Below are positions 6,952 through 16,230 of a DNA stretch of 36,394 nucleotides, one piece after another. Source of the DNA: a virus; the IMG/VR virus record IMGVR_UViG_3300048839_000221, positions 1 to 36,394 of that record, one strand, 5' to 3'. The notes beneath the pieces were generated by a model. That model made no database searches and was not told the DNA's origin. It saw nothing but the letters and a program-made list of their open reading frames with translations. How positions within the stretch are numbered: position 1 is the first letter of the stretch; every line of letters starts with the position of its first letter. Both the position numbers and the translations under genes were made by a program.

Positions 6952-8834
6952 CAGAGCAGGAATCGCCGGACCTCGATCCGCGCACGCTAGCGCAGATCCG
7001 TGATCTGCAGAACCGGATCGATAATGCGATCGAGGATAACCGTGAGCGTCGCAAGAACGTCGAGCGATTGCGCCGGTACGTGAGGGGCGTGCAGCACACC
7101 ACGAACGGGACGATTGACCCCGAGGAGGTGCGTGCGAATCTGGTGCTGGGCATCATCCAGACGCTGCTGCCGTTGTACTACGCACGCGATCCGGAAATCG
7201 AGGTGTCACCCGAGGAACAAGTTGAGGACGCCTCCTACGGTGCGCTGGATGGGTTTTGCAAAACGATGCAAATCGTGCTCGGGCGGCTGTTCGTGCGCGG
7301 AGCTGGACTGAAGCGGCGCATCACGCGAACTGTGGTGAGCGCCATGACTGGTGGAGTGGCGTGGCTCAAGGTGTCGTACCAGCGCGACTACCAGCGAGAT
7401 CCTGTGATCATCAATCGCATTGCGGACGCGCAGGACAATCTCGCGCGGATCCAGTCGCTTGCGCGCCAAGTCGAGGACGATCCTGCCGGGCATGAGGCGC
7501 AGGCCGAGGAATTGCGCCAGCAGATCGAGGCCCTGCAGCAGCAGGTTGAGGTGCTGGTGGAGGAAGGTCTGGTCGTGGATTTCGTGAACGATGATGACAT
7601 CTTCATTCTGGACGACGCGCTCACGACATTCTCGGAGTACCCGCTTGCGGCTGCGATCGCGCATCGTGTCTGGATGACCTGCGAGGACTACGAAGATAGA
7701 TACGGCAAGAAGCCGACCGGCACGAAATACGCAGACAAACGGGAGTCACAAGAGGGCCAGTCCAAGAGGCGCGGCGCCAAGCAATTTGTGCAGGTCTATG
7801 AGGTATGGAATCGGCGTGCACAGACCATCTACACGATGTGCCTGGGCGCAAAAGAATGGGCGCGCGATCCGTATCGGCCCGAGCGCGCGGGCCGGCGCTG
7901 GTATCCGTTTTTCGGGCTGTACTGGAACGAGGTCGACGGACAACTCTACCCGTTGTCTGACGTGGAGCAGTGGACCGGGTTGCAGGACGAGTACAACTCG
8001 ATGCGTACGCAACTAGCGCAGGCGCGTCGCGAGAATCGTCCGGGCTGGGCGTACCGCAAGGGTGGCGCGATTACTGACCAGGATCTGCAGGCGCTAGCAA
8101 ATCGCGGCGGACGTCAGTTCGTCGGCATCACGACCAACGGCAGCGCGTCGCCGCTCAATGCCGATCTGATGCCAATCCCCGGCGTGCCGATCGATGCGAT
8201 CAGCTACGACGCAACGCCTATCCTGCGTGACCTGGAGCAAACGAGTGGGGCGAGCGATGCGAGTCGCGCGACGATCCAGAAGGCCAAGACTGCGACAGAA
8301 GCGGAAATCCAGAACCAGGGGATGCAGTCGCGCACGGCGTATCGCCAAGGCACGCTGGAGGATTTCATCGGCGACATGGCTGCGCATGCTGCACAGGTGC
8401 TGCTGCTGGAGCTTGAGCCGGCGCAAGCGCAACGCATCGCAGGGGCCGGTTCCGTGTGGCCGGTTGTTTCGCGAGCCGATGCCTACGAACTGATTTCGAT
8501 CCGCATCCGTGCCGGGTCGACCGGCAAGCCAAACCAGCACCAGGAACGCGAAGCCTGGGTGCAGCTTGCACCTCAGCTATTGCAGTTCATCCAGCAGATC
8601 GCGCAGTTTCGGCAGATTGGGATGAACGATCAAGCCGATGGGCTGATGGCGCTGCTGCGCGAGACGCTGCGCAGGTTTGATGAACGGCTGGATCTCGAGC
8701 AGTTTTTCCCGCGCACGCAGCCGATGATGATGCCAGCGCCTGGCGCATCGATGCCGCAACCCGGCTTACCTGCTGCTGGGCCTCCGCTTCCCAACCCGGG
8801 CGCAAGCGCGCCCATGCAACCACCAGGAGTTTGA
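6948..8834 (+). CDS. Portal protein
   Basis: This 628-aa protein would form the dodecameric DNA channel at the capsid vertex. It starts with a charged coiled-coil helix (LRDLQNRIDNAIEDNRERRK-like), followed by a large mixed domain. A second coiled coil (ARQVEDDPAGHEAQAEEL ... QQQVEVLVEEG) lies near residues 165-205. A long helical region around residues 450-560, rich in Q and E, is of the stem/crown type. The C-terminus is a proline- and methionine-rich tail (PMMMPAPGASMPQPG). Size, order after terL and before scaffold, and the coiled-coil pattern all fit podoviral portals. GTG 6948 overlaps the previous stop. Confidence 0.88.
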   Translation: MTEQESPDLDPRTLAQIRDLQNRIDNAIEDNRERRKNVERLRRYVRGVQHTTNGTIDPEEVRANLVLGIIQTLLPLYYARDPEIEVSPEEQVEDASYGALDGFCKTMQIVLGRLFVRGAGLKRRITRTVVSAMTGGVAWLKVSYQRDYQRDPVIINRIADAQDNLARIQSLARQVEDDPAGHEAQAEELRQQIEALQQQVEVLVEEGLVVDFVNDDDIFILDDALTTFSEYPLAAAIAHRVWMTCEDYEDRYGKKPTGTKYADKRESQEGQSKRRGAKQFVQVYEVWNRRAQTIYTMCLGAKEWARDPYRPERAGRRWYPFFGLYWNEVDGQLYPLSDVEQWTGLQDEYNSMRTQLAQARRENRPGWAYRKGGAITDQDLQALANRGGRQFVGITTNGSASPLNADLMPIPGVPIDAISYDATPILRDLEQTSGASDASRATIQKAKTATEAEIQNQGMQSRTAYRQGTLEDFIGDMAAHAAQVLLLELEPAQAQRIAGAGSVWPVVSRADAYELISIRIRAGSTGKPNQHQEREAWVQLAPQLLQFIQQIAQFRQIGMNDQADGLMALLRETLRRFDERLDLEQFFPRTQPMMMPAPGASMPQPGLPAAGPPLPNPGASAPMQPPGV

Positions 8835-8835
8835 T

Positions 8836-9276
8836 ATGGCCGGTTCACTTGCAACTATCGCGCTCGCCGCGACCAACGACGCCCCTGCTGTCTATCCGGT
8901 CGAATCCGGGACCGTGGTGCGACTCATCACGGCGGACAGTTCCACAGCGAAGCTGGAAATCTCGTCGGACGGCTGGAATTGGCGTCCGTGGGCGTTCGGT
9001 ACGCAGGCCGCGTCGACCACGAACAACCAGACAATGACCAGCAAAGCGCTAGTGCGCGCAACGGCTGTCACCGGCACGGCGACGTTCGAGATTGACAAGG
9101 CCGCCACTGCCGAGCCGAGCGCTCGCGTACTGGTCGGCAAGGGATCGCCACTAAATGCCGTTATTGCGCCGCTGGGCACGCTCTACCTGCGCACCGACGG
9201 CGCGGCGGCCACGACGCTGTACCTCAAAACGACCGGCGCGGACGCGGCTGGCTGGACGGCGGTAACCTCGGCGTAA
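8836..9276 (+). CDS. Head-associated structural protein (decoration-like, 146 aa)
   Basis: The sequence is beta-rich with many T, A and S. The C-terminal stretch (GSPLNAVIAPLGTLYLRTDG, then TTLYLKTTGADAAGW) matches a short module found in many phage surface or fibre proteins, where it forms a small beta unit. AGGAG at 8825-8829 precedes ATG 8836. Its position between portal and scaffold suggests a capsid decoration or head-fibre protein. That function is inferred. Confidence 0.65.
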   Translation: MAGSLATIALAATNDAPAVYPVESGTVVRLITADSSTAKLEISSDGWNWRPWAFGTQAASTTNNQTMTSKALVRATAVTGTATFEIDKAATAEPSARVLVGKGSPLNAVIAPLGTLYLRTDGAAATTLYLKTTGADAAGWTAVTSA

Positions 9277-9286
9277 GGAGTTGGAC

Positions 9287-10354
9287 ATGGATGATGAAGT
9301 CGATCCGCAACTGGAGGGCGATTCGTCGCCTGCTGAGGGCTCGGCGCATGACGACACGCCGGAACCGCAAGAGTCGATGTTGGATGCGATTCGCGAGGCG
9401 GTAGGGGCTGATGATCAGGACGAGGCCGGCGAAGGCGACGAATCCAGGGTGCGCGGGCCCGATGGCAGGTTCGTCTCGAAGGACAAGCCTCAAGCGCCAG
9501 CTGGCGAAGAATCCAAGCCGGAAGGCGCCGCAGCCAGAGCGGCATCGCCACCCGACAAGCCTGCCGTGGACCAGCTCACCGAGCCGGAGGGCCTGCGCCC
9601 CGAGGCCAGCGAGCGGTTTCGTGCGCTGGTGGCAACGATCAAGGAACGCGACACCGAACTAGAGACGGTTCGCGCGCAGGCAACGCAACATCAGCAGGTG
9701 GTCGATGGATTTCGGCAGATGTTGGCCGATTCTCAAGCGAGCGATCAGGAATTCCTGGCACTGCTGAACTTCGCCAAGGCGGTCAAGACCGGCAACTGGC
9801 AAGCTACCGAGCCGATGCTTGCGCATTTGACGCAGCAGTACCGTGTGGCAACCGGGCGCGATCTGATGGGTGCTGATCCGTTCGCGCAGCATCCGGACGT
9901 GGCGCAGGCGGTGCAGTCGGGACAGATTACGGCTGAGATCGGCACGCAAATCGTGCGTTCACGCCAGGTGCTCGCCGAGAACCAGCGCCAACAGGTCACG
10001 CGTGAGGCGCAGCAGCGTGAGGCGCAGGCAACCGAGCAGGCGATCCAGGCGAACTCGGCTTCTGTCGCGGCGCTGGTGGCGGGCTGGGAGAAGTCGGATC
10101 TGGACTGGCCGAGGAAGCGCGAAATCATTATCGAGCAAGCGAAGGTGATCGGCTCGACGTTGCCACCGCAGCACTGGGAGGCCGCGATCAAGGCGCAGTA
10201 CGAGGCGGTCACGCGCGCCATGCAGGCCGCCTCACCCGCCATCAAGCCCACGTCGGCCACGCCGCAGCCGCTGCGGCCGTCAGGCGCCTCCGGTGGTCAG
10301 CGCGAGCCCACCTCGATGCTGGAAGCCGTGCAGGGCGCACTCGGAGGGGGCTGA
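9287..10354 (+). CDS. Scaffolding protein
   Basis: The 355-aa product is very acidic at the N-terminus (MDDEVDPQLEGDSSPAEG). It has the short GPDGRFVSK motif frequent in phage scaffold proteins and a long Q/E-rich coiled coil in the middle and C-terminal half. It lies directly before the major capsid protein. Scaffolds of this type direct procapsid assembly and then leave. ATG 9287 has AAGGAG at 9275-9280; an in-frame TTG at 9281 is too close to that site. The stop overlaps a small downstream frame (TGATG). Confidence 0.85.
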   Translation: MDDEVDPQLEGDSSPAEGSAHDDTPEPQESMLDAIREAVGADDQDEAGEGDESRVRGPDGRFVSKDKPQAPAGEESKPEGAAARAASPPDKPAVDQLTEPEGLRPEASERFRALVATIKERDTELETVRAQATQHQQVVDGFRQMLADSQASDQEFLALLNFAKAVKTGNWQATEPMLAHLTQQYRVATGRDLMGADPFAQHPDVAQAVQSGQITAEIGTQIVRSRQVLAENQRQQVTREAQQREAQATEQAIQANSASVAALVAGWEKSDLDWPRKREIIIEQAKVIGSTLPPQHWEAAIKAQYEAVTRAMQAASPAIKPTSATPQPLRPSGASGGQREPTSMLEAVQGALGGG

Positions 10355-10455
10355 TGCCCTTGCCGGGCTCGCTCATGCCGCCTGGCCTGTGGGACGCCGC
10401 AAAGCAGTACCTGCCCGGCGCCATTTCTGGTTCGCAGCGTGACAAGGTGGACTGA
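10354..10455 (+). CDS. Small ORF between scaffold and capsid (33 aa)
   Basis: ATG 10354 shares its A with the scaffold stop, and a GGAGGGGG run sits just upstream (10343-10350). The product (MPLPGSLMPPGLWDAAKQYL, 13 more residues) is proline/glycine-rich at first and then helical. Its TGA stop is the TGA inside boundary motif copy 2. Translation is plausible from the spacing, but I recognise no family. Confidence 0.45.
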   Translation: MPLPGSLMPPGLWDAAKQYLPGAISGSQRDKVD

Positions 10456-10462
10456 CTCAATT
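10447..10462 (+). promoter_or_regulatory. Boundary motif copy 2 (candidate phage promoter)
   Basis: GTGGACTGACTCAATT, identical over 16 bases to copies 1 and 3; the following bases (CGG) differ from TAGG at one position. It lies 131 bp before the major capsid gene. The intervening 10463-10593 holds no ORF I can support and would be a structured 5' leader if the motif is a promoter. Confidence 0.5.
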
Positions 10463-10593
10463 CGGTTCTGACAGCCTCCTTGGTGACCGTAACCGGATTC
10501 GTCTACCGGGAGCGCCCGAACCTATCGGCTGAATGCGGCTCGCCACCGCGAATCGGAGCGTGAAAGCCCTTCGTTCGCACTATTGGAGCCAAC

Positions 10594-11658
10594 ATGCCAT
10601 TTACCGTCCAACAACTCGCCGACGCGGCCAAGGTCGCGCTGGACTATCACTTGAAAAATAACCCGGTCGATCAGATCGAGATCGACCGGCCGTTTCTGAA
10701 GGCCATGCAGTCGCGCAAAGCGGAGTTCCCGGGCGCGAAGGAATACGTGGTTGAGCAACTGCGCTACCGCTACCAGAGCAATTTCCAGTGGTATCGCGGG
10801 TCGGGCCAGGTTTCGTACAACGAGCGCCAAACGATCGAGCAGTGCAAGTTTCCGTGGCGCTCGGCGCACGACGGCGTGATGATCGATGAGGATCGCCTGA
10901 ACCAGAACGGGATCGTGACAACCGAGGATCGGCAGGCGAGCGCGTCGCAGGCCGAGGTGATCCAGTTGACGAACCTGCTCACCGAGACCAACGAGACGCT
11001 GCGCCTTGGCTTCGAGGAAAAATTCTCAGCCGCGATTCAACTGGATGGCACGTCCTCGGCCGATGCCATCGCCGGGCTCGATTCGCTTGTGTCGATCGCC
11101 GATGCTCCGACCGCCGCCGGTCAGCGAGTAGTGGGCGGTATCGACGTGTTTACCAATCCGTGGTTCGACAACAACCGCAAGACGGGACTGGCGTCCGCCA
11201 CGATCCTGGGCGGAATGGAAGAGATGTGGCGCGCCTGCGTGCGCACCGGTGGGCGTCCGACGAATATCTTCGTTGGCAAGGACTTCATCGATGCGTTTGC
11301 TACCGCTGCCGTGTCAGCTACCGGAGGACTGCAACGCTTCCTCACGGTGCCACAGACGGGCGGCACGAAGTTGGACCCCGGTGTCACAGGCTACGCGTTC
11401 AAGGGTGTTGAGCTTACCTGGGTGCCGGAATGGGATGACGACTTCGACGGAATGGTTGCGCCGTCGACGACCTGGGCCAAGCGTGCCTACATGTTGAACC
11501 TGCGCCGCCTGCGCCTGCGTCCGCTGCAGGGCCAGGACATGGTGAGTCGCAAGCCGCCGCGCCCGTATGACCGGTACGTCATCTATCAGGCACTGACCTG
11601 GAAGGGCGCCATGACGATGAACATGGGCAAGGCGCATGCCGGTCTTGCGTTGACTTGA
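10594..11658 (+). CDS. Major capsid protein
   Basis: This 354-aa protein (MPFTVQQLADAAKVALDYHL) has the size and fold pattern of an HK97-like coat protein. It has an extended N-arm and helix, an E-loop region (YRYQSNFQWYRGSGQVSYNE), a central P-domain-like stretch and a closing A-domain/beta segment (YDRYVIYQALTWKGAMTMNM). Position after the scaffold, a clear GGAG before the ATG, a long leader with a boundary motif and a strong hairpin after the stop all point to a highly expressed coat gene. No protease is seen nearby, which fits scaffold-based assembly. Confidence 0.87.
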   Translation: MPFTVQQLADAAKVALDYHLKNNPVDQIEIDRPFLKAMQSRKAEFPGAKEYVVEQLRYRYQSNFQWYRGSGQVSYNERQTIEQCKFPWRSAHDGVMIDEDRLNQNGIVTTEDRQASASQAEVIQLTNLLTETNETLRLGFEEKFSAAIQLDGTSSADAIAGLDSLVSIADAPTAAGQRVVGGIDVFTNPWFDNNRKTGLASATILGGMEEMWRACVRTGGRPTNIFVGKDFIDAFATAAVSATGGLQRFLTVPQTGGTKLDPGVTGYAFKGVELTWVPEWDDDFDGMVAPSTTWAKRAYMLNLRRLRLRPLQGQDMVSRKPPRPYDRYVIYQALTWKGAMTMNMGKAHAGLALT

Positions 11659-11667
11659 TCCGCAACC

Positions 11668-11688
11668 CCGGGGCTTCGGCCCCGGTTT
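11668..11688 (+). terminator. UUCG-tetraloop hairpin after the major capsid gene
   Basis: CCGGGGC-TTCG-GCCCCGG gives a perfect 7-bp GC stem closed by the very stable C(UUCG)G tetraloop. Only TTT follows, so this may be a partial terminator or an mRNA-stabilising 3' end rather than a full intrinsic terminator. It sits 10 bp after the capsid stop and would raise capsid mRNA relative to downstream genes. Confidence 0.7.
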
Positions 11689-11704
11689 CACATGGAGTGA
11701 TGGC

Positions 11705-12022
11705 ATGCAAGTGTCCCTCAAGCGCGTTCCGATCCGCCGCGACATGGCAGAAACGCTTTTCGTCGATGTTGGCGAACACGAAATTCCGATCCTCGCCGCC
11801 GTGCATGGCGACTCGCGCGTACAAACCGACCAGATCGAGACGACGCCAGAATTGCGATCGATTGAATCGGCGCGCATCGAGTACGATCGGCTTTCTCGTC
11901 TGTACGGCATCGATCCTACCAGTGGGCGGGCGTATGTGGATGTCGTCTACACCACGCCGCGTCAGTTCGAGCAAGATCTGTCCGCACTCGCTACGCCGCG
12001 TCGCTCCAAGGCTGTTGCGTGA
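11705..12022 (+). CDS. Hypothetical structural-region protein (105 aa)
   Basis: MQVSLKRVPIRRDMAETLFV begins a small mixed alpha/beta protein. It lies between the capsid and adaptor genes, and its stop overlaps the adaptor start as GTGA. The segment ESARIEYDRLSRLYG is helical. I do not recognise the family. Position suggests a minor head or head-completion protein. Confidence 0.7.
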   Translation: MQVSLKRVPIRRDMAETLFVDVGEHEIPILAAVHGDSRVQTDQIETTPELRSIESARIEYDRLSRLYGIDPTSGRAYVDVVYTTPRQFEQDLSALATPRRSKAVA

Positions 12023-12720
12023 CGCTTACCGCCACGCCTTTTCGGACGCTGGAGAGCCTGCGCACTGAACTTCAGGCGCGTCTTGGCGCAGCGGCAGGGG
12101 TGGCGTTCGCCAAGCCGATCTTCGATTCGTTCTTGCGCGGCGCACAAGAGGCGCTGTATGAACTCGTGCCTTGGAAACACTTGCGCGCGTCGGCCGAGAT
12201 TCAAGTAGCCAATGGCTCGCGCTGGTATGACCTGCCAACGGACTGCAATCTCGAGCGGATCGGGTTGATCGCTATACAGGTCGGTGGCGTGTGGCAGACG
12301 CTTGCCGAGGGAATAGATCTGCGACACCGCAACTTCGCTGTCCCAGGCACGCCGGCGCGCTATGACGTTCAATGGAACGCGGCGGCCGCAACCGACTGGC
12401 GGGTGCAGATGGAGATTTTCCCGGTACCGGTTCTGGATGGGTGGCTGCGCATCGAGTACACGCGCGCGCTGCTACCGTTTGCCGACGACAACCACGTTGC
12501 GTCGATTCCTACCGGGCCGCTGTTTCTGCATGCGCTGACCAATGCCAAGCTGCACTACCGACAACCCGACGGTCCTCAGTACGCCACGCAACTCGAGGCG
12601 ATGCTCTCCGAGTTGCGCGGGCGTCATCGCCGGATTTCGGTGATTGGCCCGGAAGGTCCTCGCATTCTTGCCGAGGATCTCGTCTACATGCGCACGCCGC
12701 TCGAATACCCAGGGGCCTGA
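12019..12720 (+). CDS. Head-tail adaptor / tail tubular protein A-like
   Basis: This 233-aa protein has an N-terminal helical region (TLESLRTELQARLGAAAG ... FDSFLRGAQEALYELVPW). A beta-rich middle (WYDLPTDCNLERIGLIAIQV ... MEIFPVPVLDGWLRIEYTR) and a C-terminal helix follow. The helix-beta-helix order and the place before the nozzle gene match podoviral adaptors such as T7 gp11 or P22 gp4, which dock the tail on the portal. GTG 12019 overlaps the previous stop. Confidence 0.8.
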   Translation: MTLTATPFRTLESLRTELQARLGAAAGVAFAKPIFDSFLRGAQEALYELVPWKHLRASAEIQVANGSRWYDLPTDCNLERIGLIAIQVGGVWQTLAEGIDLRHRNFAVPGTPARYDVQWNAAAATDWRVQMEIFPVPVLDGWLRIEYTRALLPFADDNHVASIPTGPLFLHALTNAKLHYRQPDGPQYATQLEAMLSELRGRHRRISVIGPEGPRILAEDLVYMRTPLEYPGA

Positions 12721-12721
12721 G

Positions 12722-14275
12722 GTGGCCTCGATCGTCTATGACCGGTTCGACGGCGGAATCGACCGTAGCAGGCCAGCGAACATCCAAGCAGCGAATCGTT
12801 TTCGGGAGTTGCGCAACGCGTTCGTGACCCCAGGCAAGACGGTACGCAAGCGGCCAGGGGCGCGTTACTGCTGGAGTTGGGGGACTGGGGTCAAAGGATT
12901 GTTCGCTGGCGCTGGGCACCTTACTGGTTTCTACGGCGCGTCCAATACCGGCGTGGCGGCGGTTACGCAGGGCGCGTTCACGCAGGACGCAGGCATCTAT
13001 CGGACGACGAAGCTGCAAGCTGCTGGCGGCGGGGCGGCGCTAGGAAACGTCGTCGACAGCGTACGCACGGCGTTTCTCTTTGCCTGGGCGCACTACGTGG
13101 TCGCACAAACCGATACCGGTATCCAGCATTACTACACGGGGGATGCAAACCTCGCTGGCGACAACCTGGTGACCGATGTTAATTGTCCTCGCGGAGCAAT
13201 GGCGCTGCCGCTTGCCTCGAAGGTGTTCGGCATTGCGCCGACCGGCGTCGTGCGGTTTTCCGCAACCGATGCGCCAGAGGACTGGACGCTGGCCAATGAT
13301 GCCGGGTTTCTGCCGACCGACCGCAAAACGCGAGGCGCGCGCGTGCTGACCTCGTTGGGTGAATTCGATGGTCAACTGGTCGCCGGATTTTCCGACGGTA
13401 TCCAGCTATGGAACGTCGATCCTGACCCGCAGAAGATGTCCTTTGCTAAGGGCATTGCTATCGGGCAATCACCGGGCGATACGGGCGCCAACGTTGGCGC
13501 TGATCTGTTTTTCTTGTCGCAGGTTGGTGTGCGTTCGATTCTGCTCAATGCGCAGTCTGGAAACGCGATGGATATGGACGTTGGCGTACCGGTCGATCCG
13601 CTGGCGCGCGAAATGACCGATGGCGCGTTTGCGCGATTCTTTGCGTCCCTCGGGCAGTTTTGGCTTATTTCTGGCGCCCGCGCGCTGGTCTACGCGTTTT
13701 CACGTACCGCCAAGGTGTATGCGTGGAGCGAGTATTCCTTTCCGTGGTCGATCGTCGGCGCGACGGAATTTGAGAGTGCCGTTTACCTGCGCTCCGCGTC
13801 GGGCGACATTTACGTGCTCGATGCAGCCTATCCGTACGACGACGATGCGGACGCGGCGGTAGTATCTAGCGGGCAGGATCGCGATCCGGTAGCGTGGTCG
13901 GAACAGTTTCCAGCGGCAGGACGTGCGCCAGCAGAAGTGTTTGTCGAGACGCCATTTTTCGACTTCAAGAGTCCGGCATCGCTCAAGCAGATTCATTCGA
14001 TGGACGTGGTGTGCACGCGCGAGCGCATTGACTCGCTTGGCGACGATGATCTGTACACGATCACGCACCTGTTTCGCGCCGAAAGTGGCGGCCAAGTCTT
14101 TCCGGCCGGGCCGATCGTACTGACCGATCAGCCGGACGACAGTCGCTCAGGCGGAACGATTCCGGTAGGCATCATGGCACCCGGGGTGGCTGCGCGGATC
14201 GAGCACAGGGCGCCAGAGATAATTGAACTCTCGGCGCTCATCTATCACTTTGACGATCTTGGTGTGCTCGGATGA
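12722..14275 (+). CDS. Tail nozzle protein (T7 gp12 / P22 gp10-like)
   Basis: A 517-aa beta-rich protein with repeated propeller-like strands (VYDRFDGGIDRSRPA, GVVRFSATDAPEDWTLANDA, LWNVDPDPQKMSF, VYAWSEYSFPWSIVGATEF). The opening motif and the APEDW...ND motif are typical of phage nozzle/stabilisation proteins, which form the hexameric tail tube. GTG 12722 lies one base after the adaptor stop. An in-frame start at 12644 would overlap the adaptor by 77 bp and adds non-conserved-looking residues. The stop overlaps the next start as ATGA. Confidence 0.82.
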   Translation: MASIVYDRFDGGIDRSRPANIQAANRFRELRNAFVTPGKTVRKRPGARYCWSWGTGVKGLFAGAGHLTGFYGASNTGVAAVTQGAFTQDAGIYRTTKLQAAGGGAALGNVVDSVRTAFLFAWAHYVVAQTDTGIQHYYTGDANLAGDNLVTDVNCPRGAMALPLASKVFGIAPTGVVRFSATDAPEDWTLANDAGFLPTDRKTRGARVLTSLGEFDGQLVAGFSDGIQLWNVDPDPQKMSFAKGIAIGQSPGDTGANVGADLFFLSQVGVRSILLNAQSGNAMDMDVGVPVDPLAREMTDGAFARFFASLGQFWLISGARALVYAFSRTAKVYAWSEYSFPWSIVGATEFESAVYLRSASGDIYVLDAAYPYDDDADAAVVSSGQDRDPVAWSEQFPAAGRAPAEVFVETPFFDFKSPASLKQIHSMDVVCTRERIDSLGDDDLYTITHLFRAESGGQVFPAGPIVLTDQPDDSRSGGTIPVGIMAPGVAARIEHRAPEIIELSALIYHFDDLGVLG

Positions 14276-15639
14276 ACGGACTGGAAAATCTCACCCAAGC
14301 GCAGATGTTGGCCCTGCTGCGCCAGCAGTACGGTCAAGGCGTCGGCGCTTTCACCAGCACTCAGACGCCGAACGCCAGCAATCAGGCGTTCGACGCCTAT
14401 TGGGGCGGCCAGTACGACCAAGGCAACCCCTTCCCGCAGTACGACGTTCACACCACGGCCGCCAATGCGCCGGGGCTGACCTTCAGTCGGTATGACCCGA
14501 CGGCCGTGCTGGCGCAGAACATGGGTCCGATGGGCATGATGGGGCAGCCGAAGGTCGACCCCTACTACCAAGCGGCGCTCACCGGCGATTTCGACCCATC
14601 GTATGAGGGCGGCGAGTACGGCGGCTACTACGGCATCTTCAACGATGACGGGTCGCTGCGCGACATCGAATTCAAGAAAGCAGAGCGAACCACCGGCGGC
14701 TGGATTCACAACAATCTTGACACCATCGGCCCGCTGGTGGTCGGTGGCGCCGCGGCGCTGGGCGGCGGACTGTTCGCGGGGCTGGGTGGCGCAGCAGAAG
14801 GCGCCGGAACGGCTGGCTGGACGAGCGGCTATGACCTGGCGGGTGGTGGAGCGTTGGGCGGATCTGCGGCACCCATCACGGCGTCTACGCCATCATGGAT
14901 TGCCGGGGCCGGCTCCACGGTCGGCATGACGCCTGCGCAGATCGAGGCTGCGCAAGTAGCGGCCGGCATTGGCACGGCAGGCGCGCCGCTTGCTGGCGGT
15001 TTGTCGGCAGCCGATCTGGCGCGCTACGCTGGCGCCGCAGGTTCGCTCTTGCCGCTGGCCACAGGGCCAGGGTTGCCAGCGGCCACACAGACGCCAGCCG
15101 TGAACGTTCCTGCGTCAACGGATGCGCTGAACGCGCTTTTCGGAAATCGCGAAGATATCTACAAGCAAGTCTACGACAACGCATACGGACTGTCGTCCGG
15201 GCGCCTGAACGAGAAGCGCGAGAACACGTTGCGCGATCTGCGGTTCGGTCTCGCACGAACGGGGCTGACCGGCGGATCGGCTGCCGTCGACACGCAAGGG
15301 CTTGAGCAGCGCGAATTCGGGCGCGCGCTCATGGATGCGAGCAATTCGGCGCAAGGGCAAGCCGATCAGGTCAAGGCGAACGATGAACGAACGCGGCTGT
15401 CGCTGATCGCGCAAATGCGCGCTGGCATGACCTCGGCCGATGCAACGCAAAGCGCGCTGGCTCAGATGTCGGACAACGTGAACACGGCTAAGGCGCAGCA
15501 ACCGTATAGCGCAGCGGATGCCTACATGGCTGCCATTTCTCCGACCGTCAACCAGTACCAGATCAATCAGGGCATCCAGCGTGCCCGGAACACATATCCG
15601 GGTTTGGCCGGCGAGTATCGCGGCACGATCGTGAGGTGA
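14272..15639 (+). CDS. Ejection (internal virion) protein, 455 aa
   Basis: The N-terminal ~140 residues are rich in Q, Y, G and N. A hydrophobic glycine/alanine stretch follows (IGPLVVGGAAALGGGLFAGL, about 154-173). Then comes a G/A-rich linker and a C-terminal helical domain rich in R, Q and A (NEKRENTLRDLRFGLARTGL). Glycine-zipper-like hydrophobic segments in long helical proteins after the nozzle gene are typical of podoviral ejection proteins, which leave the head to extend the tail across the envelope. Individual family membership is not recognised. Confidence 0.72.
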   Translation: MNGLENLTQAQMLALLRQQYGQGVGAFTSTQTPNASNQAFDAYWGGQYDQGNPFPQYDVHTTAANAPGLTFSRYDPTAVLAQNMGPMGMMGQPKVDPYYQAALTGDFDPSYEGGEYGGYYGIFNDDGSLRDIEFKKAERTTGGWIHNNLDTIGPLVVGGAAALGGGLFAGLGGAAEGAGTAGWTSGYDLAGGGALGGSAAPITASTPSWIAGAGSTVGMTPAQIEAAQVAAGIGTAGAPLAGGLSAADLARYAGAAGSLLPLATGPGLPAATQTPAVNVPASTDALNALFGNREDIYKQVYDNAYGLSSGRLNEKRENTLRDLRFGLARTGLTGGSAAVDTQGLEQREFGRALMDASNSAQGQADQVKANDERTRLSLIAQMRAGMTSADATQSALAQMSDNVNTAKAQQPYSAADAYMAAISPTVNQYQINQGIQRARNTYPGLAGEYRGTIVR

Positions 15640-15641
15640 GC

Positions 15642-16229
15642 ATGAACTACGGTGACATTCTGTCTTTCCTGCTGCCGATGGCTGGCACCGCGTTGCAATA
15701 TCGCGCGCAGAACAACGCGCTGGAGCGACAGCAACAAGCAATTGCTGCTGCGCAGGCCGAGCAAGACGCGATGCAGCAGCAGCGCGCCGCGCAGACGATG
15801 AGCTTTGCGCAGCAGATGACTCCGCAAGCGACCGAGGCCGCGCTCGTGCAGGCCATCGCTCCGCAGCAGCAGCGTCTTGAAGGTGTTGCGCAGCAGGCCG
15901 CAAGTGCCATGGGCGGCGCCACGCAACCGGCCAATGCTGGAGACGCGTATTCAACGGCGCTTGCCAAGCGCTCGGCCGATGAGCTGCAGCGAGCTATCGC
16001 TGAAGCTGGGTTGCTGGCTAAGGCGGGCGGGGCGCAACGAATGATGTTCAACCAAGGGCTGACTGGTGCTGATAATGCGTCGCGTGTTGATGATATCAGC
16101 GCATCGATGGCGCAAGCTGCGCGCGCATCGGATCGCGGCATCACGAATGCCGGGAGAGTGAATCCTGGCCAGATGTTTGCCGGTGGGCTGATGCAGGCGG
16201 CCGGACCATCATTTGCCATGCGGAGGTAG
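15642..16229 (+). CDS. Ejection (internal virion) protein, helical, 195 aa
   Basis: MNYGDILSFLLPMAGTALQY has a short hydrophobic start, followed by a long alanine/glutamine-rich helix (QQQAIAAAQAEQDAMQQQRA). The middle and end stay helical with repeated A/R/Q. It is like T7 gp14-type internal proteins in size, order and composition. ATG 15642 is preferred; an in-frame GTG at 15636 overlaps the previous stop as GTGA and may be the coupled start. Confidence 0.7.
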   Translation: MNYGDILSFLLPMAGTALQYRAQNNALERQQQAIAAAQAEQDAMQQQRAAQTMSFAQQMTPQATEAALVQAIAPQQQRLEGVAQQAASAMGGATQPANAGDAYSTALAKRSADELQRAIAEAGLLAKAGGAQRMMFNQGLTGADNASRVDDISASMAQAARASDRGITNAGRVNPGQMFAGGLMQAAGPSFAMRR

Positions 16230-16230
16230 C

